From an uncultured Bacteroidia bacterium (GTDB lineage Bacteria; Bacteroidota; Bacteroidia; Bacteroidales; Prolixibacteraceae), in assembly GCA_903923905.1 (NCBI GenBank), contig CAIXZH010000061.1, positions 1 through 59,639 on the forward strand: DNA of 59,639 nucleotides, given 5' to 3'. Each line of letters begins with the position of its first letter. Within the stretch, counting starts at the first letter, position 1. The notes under the pieces were generated by a model, which did not search any database, had not been told where the DNA came from, and worked only from the letters and a program-made list of their open reading frames with translations. The position numbers and the translations under genes are program-made. Positions 26,722 through 36,200 of the stretch are shown here, piece after piece.

Positions 26722-26753
26722 ACCTAATGAATTTTATTTAAATCTTTAAGCAC

Positions 26754-27065
26754 ATGGAAAATTTAAATTCACTCCCCAAAGGCACCGTATCTGTTGATAA
26801 GTTATTCCATTTACATGATGTTACTGATCTCGAATCTGAACTTTTTGATGCAATTCTTTCATCACCATCCAATTTTTCTTTTAAAGAATTCTGTAAGAGT
26901 TATGTCAAACGGAAATACACTGAGGATCAAATATGTAAAGCTTTACAAGCATTGATAAATAAGAAGCTTTTATCCTATGACAGTCAGTTTCGAAATATTA
27001 AACTGCACATACAATCAGTTTTCCCTTATAGCACTCCCCAAATTTCAGATCACTGGTTAGGTTAA
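26754..27065 (+). CDS. Small hypothetical protein, possibly winged-helix-like
   Basis: A 103-residue protein that I do not recognise. The middle (residues about 40-80) alternates charged and hydrophobic residues as in a helical bundle, with KEFCKSYVKRKYTEDQICKAL followed by INKKLLSYD, a pattern that could be a winged helix. Its flanks show no operon partner: 155 bp after the cytochrome gene and convergent with the GH29-like gene. A regulatory role is a guess. Supporting it as real are a reasonable start, possible promoter boxes upstream and no better overlapping frame. Confidence 0.4.
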   Translation: MENLNSLPKGTVSVDKLFHLHDVTDLESELFDAILSSPSNFSFKEFCKSYVKRKYTEDQICKALQALINKKLLSYDSQFRNIKLHIQSVFPYSTPQISDHWLG

Positions 27066-27338
27066 GATGGATACATTTCTCACAGTGACCTATTTTAAGA
27101 AAGCAAATTCATTTGATGAAGGCTGAGAATTTAGTACTTAACATTTTATTCCCCTGTGATATAGTTTCTCACTTTTTCGGTTTGGGATGTGAATATTGAC
27201 ACGAATGAAGGTAAGCGAAAAGGAGTTATAACAATGGTTATGGCTCCTTATTTTATGATATCAAATCCCCAAAGCCTAACTTCTCTAACTTATTTCTTTC
27301 AAAACTCCTCTGCCAGTGAACTTATTAAGGGTGCTGCA

Positions 27339-28685
27339 CTATTCAAGTATAATTATCGTATCAAGGTCTTCCCATCGATCAGTTGAATTGAGAGTCAGAT
27401 ATACTGCATATTCTGTTTGTTGCAGACCAATTTTATGATTATTCGAAAATAATCGCGCAGAATTGAAACGTCGCTGATCTGCCGGCACCGGAAGTTCCAG
27501 TCGTTGCCCTTTCGGCGGTAAAAAAACATGCAGGTAAGTTTTATTGCCATCAGGTGATTCAGTTGCTACATATTGGGTGCCTAATAGGGGCTGACCTTCT
27601 TTCGTAATGTAAGCCCTGGCTGGCCGGGTTCCAAAAAGTGACTCGCGAGCATTGTCAATAAAATATCCTAAATCCTTACAAAAGGAGCGGACACCAGGTT
27701 CCCACCGACCACCCGGATGTGGGCCAAAAGACCAACAGGTTCCTCCGCCCGTCCTGTTACTTAAGGCTGCCTGAAGTAATGTATATCGGTAAGCCATTTC
27801 AGGATTAAACATAACATTATTTGCCTTCGCCCACCACTCCCCGCTGATTCGTTGGCATCTAACCCAGCTCGTCGCCGGAAAAGGCGGAATCATATTATCT
27901 TCCTTCGCTGAAAAGTCAGCTAATAAAGGGTTGTCGCCGCTGTTTTGAATGATCCATGACTCAGGATAACGGTCAATGATAGTTTTTCGTAAACGTGCAG
28001 CATCGACTTGTTCCGGAAGGCCTCCGTCTATAAAATATCCGGAAATATCTTTCCCATATTTGCCTACCAATTCACCTAAAAATTCATTTACAAAATCGTT
28101 CCAGTGGGTATAGGGTGCATCATTGTTCCATCCAACAAGTTCCTGGTCCTCCCTGGAAAGATCATGTCCGTCACTTGGATGAAAGTAAAGCAACAAGCGA
28201 ATATTTTTCCCCTTTAATACATTTATAAGATCCTGAATTACATCACGTTTCGATGTGTGTCCTGGTAGTTGATGGCTCATTACAGCACTGGGATAGAGCA
28301 CCATCATATTGGCATGAAAAGGAGTAAAGACAACATACTGCGCCCTCATGGAAGCAGCTGTTTCGGCTATATCATTAACATCAAGGTTATCAGCCAGTTC
28401 ATCAATACTCTTAACTTTTGAGGTGTCAGCCCACATTGTTGAACCCCATCGATAGGATTTCCCGGCATAGGTGTAATGGATGAACATGCCCAAATGCATT
28501 TTCTGAAACGCGCAGCTCTTGGCGGAGGCCACCATATTTTGAGTTAACCCTTCATTTGAGGTTAGAAACGATACATCGCTGCAGTATCTGCCATAACCAT
28601 TATTCCCCGCTGATAAATGATGCCCATTTATTGCTGCAAAAGTCAGGGTGCAAGCCAAAAGTGTTAATCTGCTGAAATTTCTCAT
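27339..28685 (-). CDS. GH29-like alpha-L-fucosidase family protein
   Basis: A 448-residue secreted protein (signal peptide about 1-25) on the opposite strand to its neighbours. It shows the GH29 pattern: MHLGMFIHYTYAGKSYRWGSTM near residue 60, VFTPFHANMM, LLYFHPSDGHD, and GYFIDGGLP, where the Asp is in the place of the GH29 nucleophile. GH29 enzymes normally have HHDGF/W after the first strand; here FTPFHANMM replaces it, so substrate specificity may differ from that of fucosidases. The N-terminal Tyr in GMFIHY instead of Trp is another deviation. It probably cleaves an alpha-linked deoxy sugar in the periplasm, but activity should be treated as unproven. Confidence 0.72.
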   Translation of the reverse strand: MRNFSRLTLLACTLTFAAINGHHLSAGNNGYGRYCSDVSFLTSNEGLTQNMVASAKSCAFQKMHLGMFIHYTYAGKSYRWGSTMWADTSKVKSIDELADNLDVNDIAETAASMRAQYVVFTPFHANMMVLYPSAVMSHQLPGHTSKRDVIQDLINVLKGKNIRLLLYFHPSDGHDLSREDQELVGWNNDAPYTHWNDFVNEFLGELVGKYGKDISGYFIDGGLPEQVDAARLRKTIIDRYPESWIIQNSGDNPLLADFSAKEDNMIPPFPATSWVRCQRISGEWWAKANNVMFNPEMAYRYTLLQAALSNRTGGGTCWSFGPHPGGRWEPGVRSFCKDLGYFIDNARESLFGTRPARAYITKEGQPLLGTQYVATESPDGNKTYLHVFLPPKGQRLELPVPADQRRFNSARLFSNNHKIGLQQTEYAVYLTLNSTDRWEDLDTIIILE

Positions 28686-29043
28686 AGAATTATTTTGATT
28701 TTATTTCACCATTAGCCGGACCAATCAGTCCGGAAGGTAGAAGAGGTGAGTCTGGTTTATAGGATATGACATTTGTATGGGTTTTCCTTTTTTCCATAGG
28801 CAGTAAGGCATCCCCAACAAATCAGTTTGGACTGCGATTGACGATTATTGTCCAGGTTTGTTTCTAAAATCTGCAAATATACAAACATTGCTTTTCGAAA
28901 AGTTACAGATAACAGGCTTCCTTTGTAATTATTTCAATGTTAATCCGTAAAAGGAAGATCATCTCAGTATTCAATTCGTATTACCCAACTCAGCCGTGAA
29001 GAATATTCTTAATTATTTAAAGGAAAAAACAACCTAAGTGGTT
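28686..29043. other. Divergent intergenic region with one hairpin
   Basis: A 358-bp gap between the divergent GH29-like and GNAT genes. It holds the inverted repeat CCGGAC (28716-28721) / GTCCGG (28728-28733) in the probable 5' leader of the GH29-like gene, and one perfect TAnnTTTG box on the minus strand at 28874-28881. I see no ORF. Confidence 0.5.
28874..28881 (-). promoter_or_regulatory. Bacteroidetes -7 box, minus strand, upstream of GH29-like gene
   Basis: On the minus strand the sequence is TATATTTG, a perfect match to TAnnTTTG. No good -33 TTTG stands at the usual distance. It would give a leader of about 185 bases, which includes the hairpin at 28716-28733. Confidence 0.35.
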
Positions 29044-29652
29044 ATGATAAAACATGATACCGATCCGGATTTTTTATGTCAAATCACCAATGAACCTCTG
29101 ACCAGAAGCAATTGGGATAAATTTGTCAGGTTGTTCGGGAATAACGGAGCTTGCGGAAACTGTTGGTGCATGTATTACAGACTTAAAAAGGCTGACTACA
29201 AAGAAGGAAAATCTGAAGATGGGAATAAGCTGGCCATGAAGGAAATCGTTTGGAATGATAAGCCGGCCGGAGTTCTTGGTTTTTATGAAGACCAGCCAAT
29301 TGCCTGGTGTGCCTTTGCCCCCCGTGAAGACTTTGTTAAACTGGAGAAATCGCGTGTGCATAAACGTATTAATGACCAGCTGGTTTGGTCAATACCGTGT
29401 TTATTCATTCATAAAGAGTTCAGAAAGCACGGGGTTGCGGCACAACTTTTGAAAGGAGTAACCAGATTTGCCAAAGAGCATGGAATCGGGATCATAGAAG
29501 CCTATCCGGCAATACCCACCCGGGAAAAACTGTCAGACTCCTTTCTTTGGATTGGGGTTTATAAATCATTCGAAAGTGCCGGATTTAAGATTGTGGATCA
29601 AACGTCAAAAAAGCGGCCAATGGTGAGGTATTATACTGAAGAACATCCCTGA
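29044..29652 (+). CDS. GNAT-family N-acetyltransferase
   Basis: A 202-residue GNAT (ATG 29044 preferred to GTG 29038 two codons earlier). Motif A is CLFIHKEFRKHGVAAQLLKGV, with R-K-H-G-V-A as the pyrophosphate loop, followed by AKEHGIGIIEAYPA and the C-terminal FKSFESAGFKIVD. The CGNCWCMYYRL segment near residue 38 is a Cys-rich feature seen in a subgroup of Bacteroidetes and Firmicutes GNATs. The acceptor is unknown. It is transcribed away from the GH29-like gene and is followed after 160 bp by a DUF3795 protein, with no clear operon partner. Confidence 0.85.
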   Translation: MIKHDTDPDFLCQITNEPLTRSNWDKFVRLFGNNGACGNCWCMYYRLKKADYKEGKSEDGNKLAMKEIVWNDKPAGVLGFYEDQPIAWCAFAPREDFVKLEKSRVHKRINDQLVWSIPCLFIHKEFRKHGVAAQLLKGVTRFAKEHGIGIIEAYPAIPTREKLSDSFLWIGVYKSFESAGFKIVDQTSKKRPMVRYYTEEHP

Positions 29653-29679
29653 TCATAATAAAAAGCGTAGTCTGTATCG

Positions 29680-29687
29680 TATATTTG
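29680..29687 (+). promoter_or_regulatory. Bacteroidetes -7 box upstream of the DUF3795 gene
   Basis: TATATTTG is a perfect TAnnTTTG match, 125 bp before the DUF3795 start. A convincing -33 box is not visible. Confidence 0.35.
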
Positions 29688-29812
29688 TATTGGCTGGTCA
29701 GAATTTTGTGCTTTAAAGAATTCAGTATTAAAATAATTAGTGAATAGTTTAGTCTGACAGACACCAAACCGGACAACTTTTAGTTTTCATATAACAATCG
29801 GAGTCTATTTGC

Positions 29813-30184
29813 ATGATAATGAATAAAATGATAGCATATTGCGGATTAACTTGTGACAGCTGCCCTATTCATCTGGCTACTTTAGAGAAGAATAAATCGA
29901 CTCAGCAAACTATGAGAGAGGCAATAGCTGAGCTATGTTCAAGGATCTACCGAATTCAACTTCAGGCAGACGATCAGATGGATTGCGACGGATGCCGCAC
30001 TACAGCCGGAAGATTATTCTTCGGCTGTTTCGGTTGTAAGATCCGGGGATGTGCGAGCCTGAAAAAAATTGAAAACTGCGCATATTGTGGTGAGTTTGCC
30101 TGCGTCAGACTGAAAAAACACTTTTTAATGGAGCCGGGAGCCCTCGCTAATCTTGAAGAGATCCGAAAAACCATGGACTTCTGA
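29813..30184 (+). CDS. DUF3795 Cys-rich protein
   Basis: A 123-residue protein of the DUF3795 family. The N-terminus MIAYCGLTCDSCPIH and the later DCDGCRTTAGRLFFGCFGCKIRGC and NCAYCGEFACVRL give eleven or so Cys in CxxC pairs, pointing to a metal site, zinc or an iron-sulfur cluster. The DUF is widespread in anaerobes with no established function. Translation may start at ATG 29813 (MIMNKM) or at 29822 (MNKM without the first residues). It stands between a GNAT and the gldA-like gene with no tight linkage to either. Confidence 0.8.
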   Translation: MIMNKMIAYCGLTCDSCPIHLATLEKNKSTQQTMREAIAELCSRIYRIQLQADDQMDCDGCRTTAGRLFFGCFGCKIRGCASLKKIENCAYCGEFACVRLKKHFLMEPGALANLEEIRKTMDF

Positions 30185-30347
30185 TGATACCGCGAGCTGG
30201 CTTATTTACACCAGAAGATTAAAAAAAGTATGGTTAAAACACTTTTAAAGTTAACTGAAACGCACTAATAACATGAATGACAGGTTCATTTTGTCGGAAT
30301 CCCGACACGAAGCAATGAATGTTTTAACATCCAAAGATCCTGACAAA

Positions 30348-31457
30348 ATGGAATTAAACTATTCCAAAAACTTTACGGCAGCCTTTCCTGGCAAATACAT
30401 TCAAGGTGAGAATGCCCTCGCTGAGTTGCCAAATATGATCAGGTTGCTGGGGAAAAAAGGGCTTTTGATTGTCTCGCCAACCGTAAAAAGCAAACTGCTG
30501 GCTGGAACCCCCGGAAAGGAATATGAAGAGTGGATTTTTGTCGAAGAATTTCGCAGGGAGTGTTGTGAAAAAGAGTTAGCCCGATTGTCTGGGATAATCA
30601 GGGATCTTAAGGCAGACATCGTTGTAGGAATGGGTGGAGGCAAGACGATTGATGCGGCCAAAATCGTCGCCGACAGAGCTTGCATCCCGGTTATTATTGT
30701 GCCATCTATTGCTTCAAATGATGCCCCATGTAGTGGGTGTGCCGTTATTTACTCGGAACACGGAGTTTTTGAATCGGTTTATTACCTGAAGATGAATCCT
30801 CAGATTGTCCTCATTGATACCAATGTGATCGTAGATGCTCCGGTCCGCTTTCTGGTTGCCGGCATGGGAGATGCCTTGTCTACATGGTTTGAGGCCAGAT
30901 CGTGCGATCGCTCTCATTCACTGAACGAGTGTGACGGATACAGCACAATGACCGGATTGAATCTGGCAAAACTTTGCTATGACACTTTAATTCGCTATGG
31001 ATCAGCAGCTAAATTGGCCTGTGAAAATAAAATTATAACACCGGCTCTGAACCATATTATTGAGGCAAATATACTTCTTAGTGGTATCGGATTTGAGAGT
31101 TCAGGACTTGCAACCGCTCACTCCGTTCATAACGGATTAAGTGCACTGGAAGAAACCCATTCTTACTATCATGGAGAAAAAGTCGCTTTTGGGGTATTAA
31201 CAGGACTTCATCTCACCGATGCCTTACCGGAAGAGATAGAAACGGCGTATTCATTCTGTGAGGAAATAGGATTGCCAACCACATTCTCCGACATAGGTAT
31301 CCGGGGCATCCGTCGGGCAAGGCTGATGGAAGTGGCATTAAAAAGTCTTGCACCCAATGAAGGGATTCATCATGAGGTATTCCACCTCACCCCCGATAAA
31401 GTCATAGATGCTATGATTGCAGTCGATGCCCTGGGGAAAATCAGAAAAAATAAATGA
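30348..31457 (+). CDS. gldA: Glycerol dehydrogenase-like Fe/Zn alcohol dehydrogenase
   Basis: A 369-residue protein, close to the 367 of Escherichia coli GldA, oxidising glycerol to dihydroxyacetone with NAD. FPGKYIQGENAL near residue 13, GMGGGKTIDAAK at 94-105 for NAD, and metal ligands Asp175 (GMGDALSTW), His in TAHSVHNGL and His in YHGEKVAFG agree with the family. A longer frame opens at ATG 30273; I prefer 30348 because it restores normal family length and N-terminus. In this setting it may act on a related polyol or on a sugar fragment. Its stop overlaps the start of the nucleoside-hydrolase-like gene (ATGA), so both are coupled. Confidence 0.82.
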   Translation: MELNYSKNFTAAFPGKYIQGENALAELPNMIRLLGKKGLLIVSPTVKSKLLAGTPGKEYEEWIFVEEFRRECCEKELARLSGIIRDLKADIVVGMGGGKTIDAAKIVADRACIPVIIVPSIASNDAPCSGCAVIYSEHGVFESVYYLKMNPQIVLIDTNVIVDAPVRFLVAGMGDALSTWFEARSCDRSHSLNECDGYSTMTGLNLAKLCYDTLIRYGSAAKLACENKIITPALNHIIEANILLSGIGFESSGLATAHSVHNGLSALEETHSYYHGEKVAFGVLTGLHLTDALPEEIETAYSFCEEIGLPTTFSDIGIRGIRRARLMEVALKSLAPNEGIHHEVFHLTPDKVIDAMIAVDALGKIRKNK

Positions 31458-32494
31458 AAAATATGAATAACCTTCTGATTCATCTCTTTTGGGGTGTTAA
31501 TCTATTGGCTGGATTAAGTCTCCCGGCTCAAAGTAAATCTCTTTTCCCGGAAGATCAGATTAAACCTCGAATTCGGGTAATTATCGACAATGATTTTGGA
31601 GGCGATCCCGATGGGTTGTTTCAATTGGTCCATCAGATATTGTCTCCTTCAGCAGAAATCAAGGGGATAATCGGGTCATTTATTAAACCCGGAGGTTTTG
31701 GCGGAGCATCTGAAACTGCTGCAAGCGCCTGCAAATCGGTGAATGAGGTGCTGAAAATAATGGGGTACAGCGACAAGTTTTCTGTTTATGAAGGGGCAAA
31801 TTCGGGATTTTCAGATTTGAAAACCCCTATTATCTCAGATGGGGTAAAAGCAATCGTGAAAGAGGCAATGAGGGAAGATACCAGTTTGCCTTTGTACATT
31901 GTTTGCGGTGCCGGATTAACAGATATTGCAAGCGCTTACCTTATGGAACCGAAAATTGCCGGACACCTCACATTAATCTGGATCGGAGGTTCCGAATACA
32001 GCGATCTGGCTTCTCCGCCGCCAGGAGCTTCAAGTGTAGAGTACAATCTGGGCATTGATCTCAAAGCGGGCCAAATCATTTTTAATAATTCGGACATTGC
32101 AATATGGCAGGTTCCGAGAAATGCATACCGTCAAGCTTTATTGTCTTATTCAGAATTACTGCTTAAGGTAAAAACTCAGGGGAAAATCGGTGAATACCTG
32201 TCCCAAAAAATAGAAAACGTCATGAAAATGACTCAGAAGTTCAATTATCTGATTGGTGAAACCTATATTCTGGGAGACAGCCCATTGGTACTTTTAACCG
32301 CACTTCAATCTTCTTTTGAGGCAGATCCTTCTTCAAGCAAATACGTCCTGAAACATGCTCCAAAAATTAATGATTCAGGTTTGTATGAAGAGATTCCTTC
32401 ATCCCGCAATATCCGGGTATATACGAATCTGGACATCCGGCTGATGTTTGAAGATTTTTTTTCCAAACTCACCTTATTTAATAAACACGATTGA
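31454..32494 (+). CDS. Secreted nucleoside hydrolase-like protein
   Basis: A 346-residue protein with a signal peptide (about 1-27, ending LSLPAQS). The nucleoside-hydrolase calcium site is present as IDNDFGGDPDG near residues 44-54, a variant of the usual DxDxxxDD; the insertion is worth noting. IVCGAGLTDIASAY and TLIWIGGS match the second family region. It would remove the base from ribonucleosides outside the cytoplasm, or act on a related N-glycoside. Translational coupling with gldA suggests a joint function, perhaps breakdown of a glycosylated polyol. Confidence 0.75.
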   Translation: MKNMNNLLIHLFWGVNLLAGLSLPAQSKSLFPEDQIKPRIRVIIDNDFGGDPDGLFQLVHQILSPSAEIKGIIGSFIKPGGFGGASETAASACKSVNEVLKIMGYSDKFSVYEGANSGFSDLKTPIISDGVKAIVKEAMREDTSLPLYIVCGAGLTDIASAYLMEPKIAGHLTLIWIGGSEYSDLASPPPGASSVEYNLGIDLKAGQIIFNNSDIAIWQVPRNAYRQALLSYSELLLKVKTQGKIGEYLSQKIENVMKMTQKFNYLIGETYILGDSPLVLLTALQSSFEADPSSSKYVLKHAPKINDSGLYEEIPSSRNIRVYTNLDIRLMFEDFFSKLTLFNKHD

Positions 32495-33213
32495 GAAACT
32501 GTTTAACAAATTCCCGTTGGGATAATCTTACAATAGAAATAAGAATTTAGGACCTTTGTTTTGTCCCATACGGACAATGCTGTTAAATTAACTAACGTGG
32601 TTGTGTTTGTAACGGGAAAAATAGTCTTTAAGACATAGTGCACGATTAAACTATTTAAATTTCTCCATAGGAGATCAATATTCATAGAAGGTTATAATTC
32701 AGAAAATAAATTTCCCGTCAGGGAATTAACCGTTTACCTGTTAATGTTCTAACGGACAATGGTATTTCCTTGATTTGATTTTCTATTGAAATGGATGCCC
32801 TACGGGCAAATTAGATTTAAATATAATTTTTAATCATTCTCTAAGTTTCATTCGTATAAATAAAGATTAACTTACTATGATTTTAATAATTGATACTCAT
32901 GGAACCCTTATAAATTTTATACATCTCCTTTTGGCTCGGGTGCAAGAGGGTTTCACAGAGTAATGAGTATCGCAAATCCTTAATATAATGACATTGCCCG
33001 TACGAGACAAATAACCCGCACATTTAAAATTTTTCTATCCGTCGGTTGATGAATTCCTAACAGAGTCTTATCTTCCAATCATTAAATAATTCTCAAATAA
33101 TTAATGGAAGTTGCACACTCCATTTGGTTGTGTATGGTTTTTCCTTATTTTTAGAAGCTTTGAAAGCTAAGTTACATAACCCCGAATTTAGTTCGATTAG
33201 AAAATTCAACCTT
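32495..33213. repeat. Gene-free gap with a run of short palindromes
   Basis: No real ORF is seen in these 719 bp. At least seven short near-palindromes follow one another: TTCCCGTTGGGATAA (32511-32525), TGTCCCATACGGACAA (32562-32577), TCTCCATAGGAGA (32662-32674), TTCCCGTCAGGGAA (32712-32725), TGTTCTAACGGACA (32745-32758), TGCCCTACGGGCA (32796-32808) and TTGCCCGTACGAGACAA (32994-33010). They share a centre of the form CC-N-TA-N-GG or close variants. They look like decayed copies of a palindromic extragenic repeat. Confidence 0.65.
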
Positions 33214-36200
33214 ATGATTCTGAATAATTTAAAAACATCTCTGTTTTTTATCGCGGTCATCGCAGCCTATTCCAACTCCAATGCAGCCAAATACGATTTG
33301 ACAGTTAATTGGAAATACCGCATCGTGGCTCCTGAAGGACGGTCACCAGGAGTCGGCAGTCCATTACCCTTCCCAAATGCGGAACATCCCAACAGCATAA
33401 TTCTAAGTGTGGGATATGGGGTTGTGCGACTTGATGGCAATGGAAAAGAGCTGTTCAACTTTGTGACAGCCGAAAATGTGATGACCCCGGCTGTTGGAGA
33501 CATTGACGGGAATGGGAAGTCAGAGGTTGTGATACCGACAGATGCTGGGGTAATCTATTGCATTGATGAAAAAGGGACCCTCCTCTGGAAAACCGATCTT
33601 AAAGACAATCTGTACAACTTCGGAAGTGCTGTCATTGCAGATATTGATGGTGATGGAAAGATGGAAACGCTCCTCAATGCCCGGGAGGGAACAATTTATT
33701 GTCTGAACTCCGATGGTTCGGTCCGCTGGAAGGTTCTCGCAGAACCCAGGGTCTGTAGTCCGGCAGTTGGCGATGTAGACGGAGACGGGAAAGCTGAGAT
33801 CTATTATGGTACCGATGTAGGCAAAATATTTTGTCTCGACTACCAGGGACGCTACCTGTGGCATACCGAGATTCCTGACAGGGTCTTTGGGCGTTCGGCT
33901 CCCATCCTGGCTGATCTGGAAGGTGACGGCCATTACAAATTATTGATGCCTCACAGCAACACCACCCCTTACCCGGCCATTGTTGCGCTGGATGCTCATT
34001 CGGGTAAGCTTGTGTGGACCGGGAACACGGTCATGCAGAACTACGGCGGGACAAGTGTGGTTGATCTCAATCACGACGGGAAGCTGGATGTAATTGTTGT
34101 TGATAAGGGCAATGTTGTCAATAACTTCGGCCACAATGGAAAAATTAAATGGCAGACTACCCTTAGCGGCCATGGGGTATTCTTTGCAGCGGGGGTTGCC
34201 GACTTTTTTAATGATGGTCATTATGAGTTGATGTGCGGCTGCCGTCAAACAGGCCCTGAAGGAGAAACCATGTTTCTGCTCAGCGACCAGGGGAAGGTTC
34301 TCAGAGTATACAAGGATGGCGGAGACCGGGAATCATCGCCGATGATTGCCGATCTGAATGGAGACGGGATTCCTGAAATTTTCATATCTGACGGTGGTTC
34401 TGAAAAATATGTGGCGAGCTATTCCCTTGAAGGTTCCAAGGCTGGCGGAAATATTCCCTGGCCGTGCTGGAAACGAACTTCTACCAATAACGGTTTTATC
34501 CCTTCCTTATCGAAAAAAAAGGTGGCAATTGATTACCAATTGCCTGCAAGGATCAAACAGGCAGAGCCTCAATCCGCCTTCATTGGCAAAAACATTCAAA
34601 CCATTTCTTTACCGGTCACCTGTAAAGGCAATGAAATTATAGCTGAGACCCGTGTTACTGATAGCAAAAATACCACCTCATCAACTTTCAGCTGGCTGGA
34701 AAACAAGAATAATAATCTGGAGTTACCCTATAATCTTGGAACGCCAGATGATCATGACCTCGAATTTATTATTCGTGACCGGAAAAGCCACCAGATCATT
34801 GTCCAAAAATCGATGAAGATAAGTGCTGCAGAGTACAAAAGCGATAAAGATTTTGTAACGAATGCCGCCAATGAATTAAATGGAATCCGGAAGCAGCTTC
34901 CAGCTACCGATTATTCATTGGCCAGTAAATTGTCTGCTGATATCAACCAAATGTCTGCAGTTTTCTCTGGAATTGATACCCTAAAGTCCGGTGAAGAACA
35001 AAATGCAGCCAATATCATGATTGAAAACAACCGCAGGAAAATTGATATAAGCCTCAGGTATGCCCAATTTCTAAACCGAATTCGCAAAAAGGGGAATCAT
35101 GGGACTTTCTATGTCTGGCAAAATCCAAATCAGTGGGACGAAATTAAAGCATATGATAAATATCCTTCCAGCTCCGAGGCCGACACCGCAAAAGTTTCAA
35201 TTTTAGCCATGGGCAATGAAACGGAGGCACTCTCCTTTTATATCACAAACCTTAACGAGTCATCTCAAGAGGTAAAAATATATCCCTATGATATTATTGA
35301 GAGCAATGGCAAGACAATTAATATTCAGGATGTCATAGAGTTACGTGAACCTATTAATACCCCTGACGCGAGTGGAAAAGAGGTTGACGAGGTCCTTCCC
35401 AGGTTAAATGAAGGAAATACCATCTACCTTGCTCCGTACGACAGCCGGAAACTGTGGGTCAATTTCAAAACCAGAACGCTGGCTCCCGGTAAATATACTA
35501 TTCTACTGGGTTTCGAATCGGTAGGTATGGTTGAATCAGTTCAGACTGTCAAGGTAGACCTGGTAGTCAGCAGTGTCCGGGTGCCCGATAAAAGTGAATT
35601 TGCCTTTAACACCTGGAGTTCCATTTCAATCAGTAATGATACCCTGAGGGCAAAGGTTGTTAAAGACCTGATTGATCATAAAGTAACCGTCTTGCCACAA
35701 ATGTCGGGTCCACGGTTCTATTTTGACAAAAACAAGAAATTAGCTGAGGACTGGTCGCAATGGGATAAATATTATACCCCACTCAAGGATCTGATAATCT
35801 GTTTTGTCCTCAATCCCCTCTCTGTTGAAATTAAGGAAAAGGAGTTTTTAAAAGAGCAATATGCTGCCCTGCTGAGAGAAGCCTATTCGCGCACCTCCAA
35901 AGGGATGGCTGAACGGGGGATTGGAAAAAGCCAGTGGGCCATTTATGTCAAGGATGAACCTGGTTTAACGGGATATCCCAGCATTGAAGAGGGTGTTAAA
36001 ATAGCCAGAGAAATCAGGGAGGCCTCTCCGGATGTGGAACTTTTCATTGATCCCGCAGGAATGGTATCGCCGAAGTCGATGAAGGGTTTTGAAGGGCTTA
36101 TCGATATTTACAGCCCTCAGGTTGATCTTTTAAAAGATCCTGAAGGTAAACTGGTCAGTTATTTTCACAGTTTAGGTAAGCGCAACTGGTTTTATGAGGC

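Noticed and set aside
27189-27386. 65-codon plus-strand ORF running into the GH29-like gene
   Set aside because: It has no recognisable features, overlaps the 3' end of the GH29-like gene and has no promoter or partner.
32495-33213. CRISPR array in the palindrome-rich gap
   Set aside because: The repeats are not identical, are only 13-17 bp long, are irregularly spaced, and no cas gene is nearby.
33124-33213. 30-residue N-terminal extension of the propeller/DUF4091 protein from TTG 33124
   Set aside because: The extension has no family likeness and would bury the signal peptide that begins at ATG 33214.
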